Source of the DNA: Paramacrobiotus richtersi
Lineage: Eukaryota; Tardigrada; Eutardigrada; Parachela; Macrobiotidae
Assembly: GCA_034698045.1 (NCBI GenBank)
Contig: JAQGAU010001104.1
Span: 1-21,411 of the forward strand
Direction of reading: 5' to 3'
DNA: 21,411 nucleotides
The position numbers were made by a program, and so were the translations under genes. The first letter of the stretch is position 1. Each line of letters begins with the position of its first letter. The notes below the pieces were generated by a model. It was given only the letters and a program-made list of their open reading frames with translations, was not told where the DNA came from and did not search any database. Positions 18,538 to 21,411 of this stretch are shown piece by piece.

Positions 18538-19746
18538 TTAATAAGATAACCAACCTCCAACTTGATTATTAGTGCGCTGCTTCTTCCGTGGAGGACCTTG
18601 TTGTTTTGGTATCCTTGCAACTCTACCCCTAAATATCTTAAGATTGTCTGCTTCCTTCTTTTCGACGACTATCTTGCCATTTTTTAAGACATTTTTCAGA
18701 AGCGGTAGACTCTTTGCTTTGCCGTTTGGATTCACAACTACCGCTTCTCCTTTCCCGCTAGATGGCGCAACATAAGTCAGCGCTTTCGGGATTTGGTACG
18801 GAATAGCGTGTTTTTTGACGGATTTGAACGTGACGGGTAGTGCGCGTTCATGGGTGAGTTGAGGTAGAGGAATCGCAGGCTCAATAGCGTCGTTGAATAG
18901 ATCCGAATCGTACTCCGGTATAATGTTTTCTCCATCAGGAAACTCAACGATAGGGGTGTTTTCAGGAGAACTGTTCTGTACAGTCAAAGATGGCAGTTGG
19001 GCCATCGGGTAGCTATTTTGAGGCACATACTGGATTGCAGGAGCCTGTTGCGGTTGTTCCAGCGCCAAGTTCGGTGTGACGTACTGAATCAAAGCTGGGT
19101 GGTTGGGTTGCGGTAAGGATTGCGTAATGTATTGAAGAGGCATAACAGACGGACCCTGCCTTAACGCTGGTTGGTGGTGTCGCATAATTGCGTTGGGTAA
19201 ATCTCCAACGGTAAGGCGATGTTCATGTGAGGGTTTAATGCAATTTTTCTTTATAATCGGTGTTTTCGGACTGCGGTATACATGCTTTATTTGCGAATTT
19301 CCCGGCATGTAACGTATTTGGGGTTCTCCCGGAATAGGAACGTACTGAACTATAGGTTCGCTTGGGACTTCCACATACCTCACAACAGTATTTGGCTGTA
19401 CATACTGTATTACAGGAGCGGCATCCGCCTCAGTGTATTCGTCGCTTACAGTAGGCCCCGCTTGCGTAGAGATGCTTTCTACTTCGCGTCGCACTTCTGG
19501 CTTAGTGAGTTGTATGCTTTGGTCAACAAATGTCGGCTCCTGCCTAACAGAGCTAACGGTGGCTCCTGATGCGATCGTTTCGGGTGCAGGGCGACTTATT
19601 GTTCGCTGATGTTCCAAGGCTGCCCTTGCCAGCAGATTTTGCGTCATATCGTTGCTGATATCGCGCGCTTTTTTCCACGTTGATGGGGTAGTTGATGTTT
19701 TCGATTTCGAAAACTCGGCTTCCGGCACCAGCACGTAAGTCTTCAT
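18538..19746 (-). CDS. Polinton-associated protein with QYVP-type repeats, 402 aa, function unknown
   Basis: I do not recognise a domain. The N-terminus (MKTYVLVPEAEF) is compact and likely structured. Residues 50-250 are rich in Pro, Gln, Glu and Ser, probably disordered, and hold a loose repeat of hydrophobic-x-Tyr-Val-x-Pro type near 113, 122, 133, 145, 204, 220 and 238. The first four are spaced about 9-12 residues apart. The C-terminal third is basic, with GKIVVEKKEADNLKIF and a PPRKKQR run near the end that could be a nuclear signal. It starts by ATGA overlap with the preceding 106-aa gene and ends 2 nt before the integrase start. Its location suggests a structural or scaffold role. Repeats may bind a repetitive partner such as capsid subunits. 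Both points are inference. Confidence 0.75.
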   Translation of the reverse strand: MKTYVLVPEAEFSKSKTSTTPSTWKKARDISNDMTQNLLARAALEHQRTISRPAPETIASGATVSSVRQEPTFVDQSIQLTKPEVRREVESISTQAGPTVSDEYTEADAAPVIQYVQPNTVVRYVEVPSEPIVQYVPIPGEPQIRYMPGNSQIKHVYRSPKTPIIKKNCIKPSHEHRLTVGDLPNAIMRHHQPALRQGPSVMPLQYITQSLPQPNHPALIQYVTPNLALEQPQQAPAIQYVPQNSYPMAQLPSLTVQNSSPENTPIVEFPDGENIIPEYDSDLFNDAIEPAIPLPQLTHERALPVTFKSVKKHAIPYQIPKALTYVAPSSGKGEAVVVNPNGKAKSLPLLKNVLKNGKIVVEKKEADNLKIFRGRVARIPKQQGPPRKKQRTNNQVGGWLSY

Positions 19747-20063
19747 TTTGCCAAAAACGAGGAAACTAGTGTTCCCAAGATTGGAAGCAGGACGCCTAGA
19801 AATCCGCCCCTCTGTTGAAGGATCTTCTTTTTAGTAGAATAGTTAACAGATTGGCTTGCTAACCGTTTTATTTTACTAGTATGTTTACGGGCTTTAGCCA
19901 AATCGTGTCTACCGATACCAACCGGCTGCTTTACTAGATTTAAGCAAGCTTCCTCAATCGCTTTTATCTGCCTTTTGGTAGCAGACTGAAAGTATACTCG
20001 TCGCTGTCGTGGTGACAGTGTTTGTAAAGTTTGTATCACACGAAAGATTTCATCCGGTTTCAT
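19743..20063 (-). CDS. Small basic Polinton protein with hydrophobic GGFL tail, 106 aa
   Basis: The N-terminal half is helical and charged, with LSPRQRRVYFQSATKRQIKA, followed by an Arg/Lys/His-rich stretch (about 52-82) and a C-terminal GGFLGVLLPILGTLVSSFL segment (86-104). A basic body with a hydrophobic, Gly-led tail resembles a conserved small protein I associate with Polinton and adintovirus gene sets. The tail may be amphipathic and membrane-active, like the lytic or core proteins of adenoviruses, but that is inference. Start and stop both overlap neighbours as ATGA: the ATPase stop at 20060-20063 and the 402-aa gene start at 19743-19746. The reading frame is intact. Confidence 0.8.
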   Translation of the reverse strand: MKPDEIFRVIQTLQTLSPRQRRVYFQSATKRQIKAIEEACLNLVKQPVGIGRHDLAKARKHTSKIKRLASQSVNYSTKKKILQQRGGFLGVLLPILGTLVSSFLAK

Positions 20064-20695
20064 TTTTCAACAAAAACTTTGCGATAGCCGAAAATGTCAC
20101 TTTGTAGGCGCACATTATCAGGCGTTTCCGGTCTTAGATTGATTAGTAGGTAACCATAAGGTTCCTTTATAGCCTTCCGGTATGCGTCTAATAAATGTGG
20201 CATTCCAAGTTGACGACATAGTGTTTTAATCTGCTGTATGTCTCGTACCGATTTAAAGAGCACTAAATATTGGGAATTCAATGAGATATCCTTCATAGTT
20301 TTTCCCTGCTTATACAAATTTTGGGAAATAAAAACAACTGAAACGTTTTTATGATGAACGTCACGAGTAAACAAGGTTGCCGACTTTGAACTGCTGGACA
20401 CCTCTTCCATTAAGTCGTCAAGTATCAAGAGCGATGGTACGTCTTTGTCAAAATAATGCTCGTCATCTAGAATTTTACTTAATCCTTGAACAAGCTCAAT
20501 GCTTTTATCCAGGTGACTGAAAGACTCCTGCCAGGTTCCGTATGCATACACAATGCGTGTTGGTGTAGGGTAGAAATTCAGGTGGAGATTTTTCAAAAGC
20601 TGCATTGTAAAAGTCGATTTACCGGACATTGTCGGGCCGGAAATGAAAATAGAACAAGGTGTTTTAAATCGAAAATCAAACTCAATTTTTTCCAT
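20060..20695 (-). CDS. Genome-packaging ATPase (FtsK/HerA superfamily, A32-like), 211 aa
   Basis: This motor pumps DNA into the preformed capsid in Polintons, poxvirus-type viruses and related lineages. A P-loop GPTMSGKST lies at 20-28, a Walker B LLILDD at 89-94 (Asp93, Asp94), and a sensor-like strand VVFISQN at 120-126. These are in the order and spacing of the A32-like packaging group. The length is typical of Polinton enzymes. It overlaps the following gene by ATGA. About 198 nt separate it from the stop of the upstream TBP-like gene, enough for a separate promoter. No break is seen. Confidence 0.93.
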   Translation of the reverse strand: MEKIEFDFRFKTPCSIFISGPTMSGKSTFTMQLLKNLHLNFYPTPTRIVYAYGTWQESFSHLDKSIELVQGLSKILDDEHYFDKDVPSLLILDDLMEEVSSSSKSATLFTRDVHHKNVSVVFISQNLYKQGKTMKDISLNSQYLVLFKSVRDIQQIKTLCRQLGMPHLLDAYRKAIKEPYGYLLINLRPETPDNVRLQSDIFGYRKVFVEK

Positions 20696-20893
20696 GTTAA
20701 AAACTACCTTTTCTGATACGTAATTCTATGTTAAATGAATGGTAAAGCAACTTTCAAAAAGTACGATTTCTTCTACGAAAAATCTACCGTTTTGAATGCC
20801 GTTTTGTTAGTTTTACTGAGGATCTAACAGTAGTTTTAAGTTCAGATAAAATTCGACTTTTTTCTCGAACAAATTCTCCTTGCTTGAACACGT
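20696..20893. other. Spacer between the TBP-like and ATPase genes
   Basis: About 198 AT-rich nucleotides without a recognisable gene. It is the only sizeable gap in the leftward cassette, so a promoter for the ATPase-to-protease run may lie here. I see no decisive motif. Confidence 0.4.
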
Positions 20894-21202
20894 TTATCGC
20901 GGATATAATAGAAGTTCCTGGAGTTTTCGTAAAACTCGTTCAATCTGTTCCACCGAAGTACATCCAAGAATAACGCATTTTCCGGTATGAAAAATATTTA
21001 TTGATGATTTCAAATTCCGAAGCTTAACTTGAACAGCTGGAAATTGCTCGGGTTCGTACCACACTTCACCGTCCTGAACGCGTTGTTTAGCGAAACGATA
21101 GAATTCGTACAGATTTATTGGATTTCTATGGTCATATGTGCTGACCATGTTTGCAATGAAGCTATCCTTAATAGTAAAATCAAAACCGTGCAAGAAAAGC
21201 AT
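20894..21202 (-). CDS. TATA-binding-protein-like protein, carboxyl-half repeat only, 102 aa
   Basis: TBP nucleates transcription by saddle-shaped DNA binding and is built from two similar repeats. The peptide matches the second repeat along its length: the linker HGFDFTIKDSF before FIANMVSTYD, the helix NLYEFYRFA, then YEPEQFPAVQVKL, the strand INIFHTGKCVILGC with the signature Thr-Gly-Lys turn, and a terminal helix VEQIERVLRKLQELL. Some DNA-contacting positions may differ. The first repeat is missing: the frame stays open upstream to about 21286, but that stretch (Ser/Tyr/Pro-rich) does not resemble TBP. It may function as a homodimer, may have lost an upstream exon, or may be a truncated copy. 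It is the first gene of the leftward strand, next to the likely right end. Confidence 0.75.
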   Translation of the reverse strand: MLFLHGFDFTIKDSFIANMVSTYDHRNPINLYEFYRFAKQRVQDGEVWYEPEQFPAVQVKLRNLKSSINIFHTGKCVILGCTSVEQIERVLRKLQELLLYPR

Positions 21203-21256
21203 ACATTTGTAAAAGTTGAGAAGCGAATACGAGTAGTAGGAAGGGGGACCTACCGG

Positions 21257-21297
21257 AATTGAACTGAATTGAATTGAATCGAATCAGCGAATCAGAG
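21257..21297. repeat. Short GAATT/GAATC-type simple repeat
   Basis: A run of GAATT, GAACT and GAATC pentamers with a few interruptions, just upstream of the TBP-like start. It may be part of the terminal region of the element. Confidence 0.6.
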
Positions 21298-21393
21298 AAG
21301 AGCCCGCCTTTTCTGGGTCCGCCCCTCCCCTTTCTTTGATTAATTTGCGTGTTCTCTGGACACGTTTTGTCTTGGTCTGTGAGAGCTGTGCTG

Positions 21394-21399
21394 CTTATA
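21394..21399 (-). promoter_or_regulatory. Candidate TATA box upstream of the leftward gene cassette
   Basis: TATAAG on the minus strand lies about 195 nt upstream of the TBP-like ATG, near the window edge. It is a single motif with no clear initiator at the expected distance, so it is tentative. Confidence 0.22.
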
Positions 21400-21411
21400 T
21401 GCTCTACGTAA

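Larger units (their letters stand above)
9061..21411. mobile_element. Polinton/Maverick (adintovirus-like) element, boundaries not resolved
   Basis: The identifying set is complete: protein-primed-type family B DNA polymerase, retrovirus-like integrase with chromodomain, packaging ATPase, adenain-like protease, double-jelly-roll major capsid and penton-like minor capsid. The polymerase is on + and all other recognised genes are on -, converging near 14.1-14.2 kb. The left coordinate is the edge of the 290-bp repeat array and the right is the window edge; both are placeholders. Left and right flanks were compared by eye without finding terminal inverted repeats or a 6-bp target duplication. 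Two nonsense codons in the polymerase and two apparent frameshifts in capsid genes show an inactivated copy. If the IAP at 8026-8949 belongs, the element starts further left. Confidence 0.9.

Overview
The window is eukaryotic DNA from a small-genome invertebrate animal. The left part holds spliced genes with short GT-AG introns (about 200-230 nt): two protein-kinase-like genes, a probable lipocalin terminal exon and an intronless seven-transmembrane receptor. An IAP with two BIR domains, a UBA-like segment and a RING also points to an animal. Receptor and kinase divergence of this kind would suit a tardigrade, but this is only a guess from style.

Layout. 1-464: last exon of a lipocalin-like gene (+). 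729-1890: two-exon pseudokinase (-). 2122-3397: a second two-exon STE/MAP3K-like kinase (-) with one apparent frameshift. 3400-5538: no gene I can support. 5539-6537: orphan rhodopsin-like GPCR (+). 6538-8025: no gene, one perfect 28-nt palindrome and AT-rich sequence. 8026-8949: IAP (-). 8950-10275: a regulatory-looking region between divergent genes, with a 290-bp tandem repeat in three full copies and a partial fourth, then a 30-31-bp repeat in four copies.

From about 10.2 kb to the right edge lies a Polinton/Maverick (adintovirus-like) element. It has a protein-primed-type family B DNA polymerase on the + strand and, converging on it, a compact leftward cassette: TBP-half-like protein, packaging ATPase, 106-aa GGFL protein, 402-aa repeat protein, chromodomain integrase, penton-like minor capsid, small basic virion protein, double-jelly-roll major capsid, adenain-like protease and a 61-aa membrane protein. 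Neighbouring genes in the cassette overlap by ATGA or are separated by 1-3 nt at seven junctions, which suggests polycistronic expression or coupled translation, odd for a metazoan genome.

The copy is in early decay. The polymerase frame is continuous for 1,268 codons but has two in-frame stops. The penton and the small virion gene each carry one apparent frameshift. ATPase, integrase, major capsid and protease look intact. No terminal inverted repeats were found, so the exact ends are unknown. The right end probably lies beyond the window.

Most worth checking: the TBP carboxyl-half gene at the head of the capsid cassette, the overlapping-gene cassette itself, the CCAAT-rich 290-bp repeats between IAP and polymerase, and whether the IAP is element cargo.
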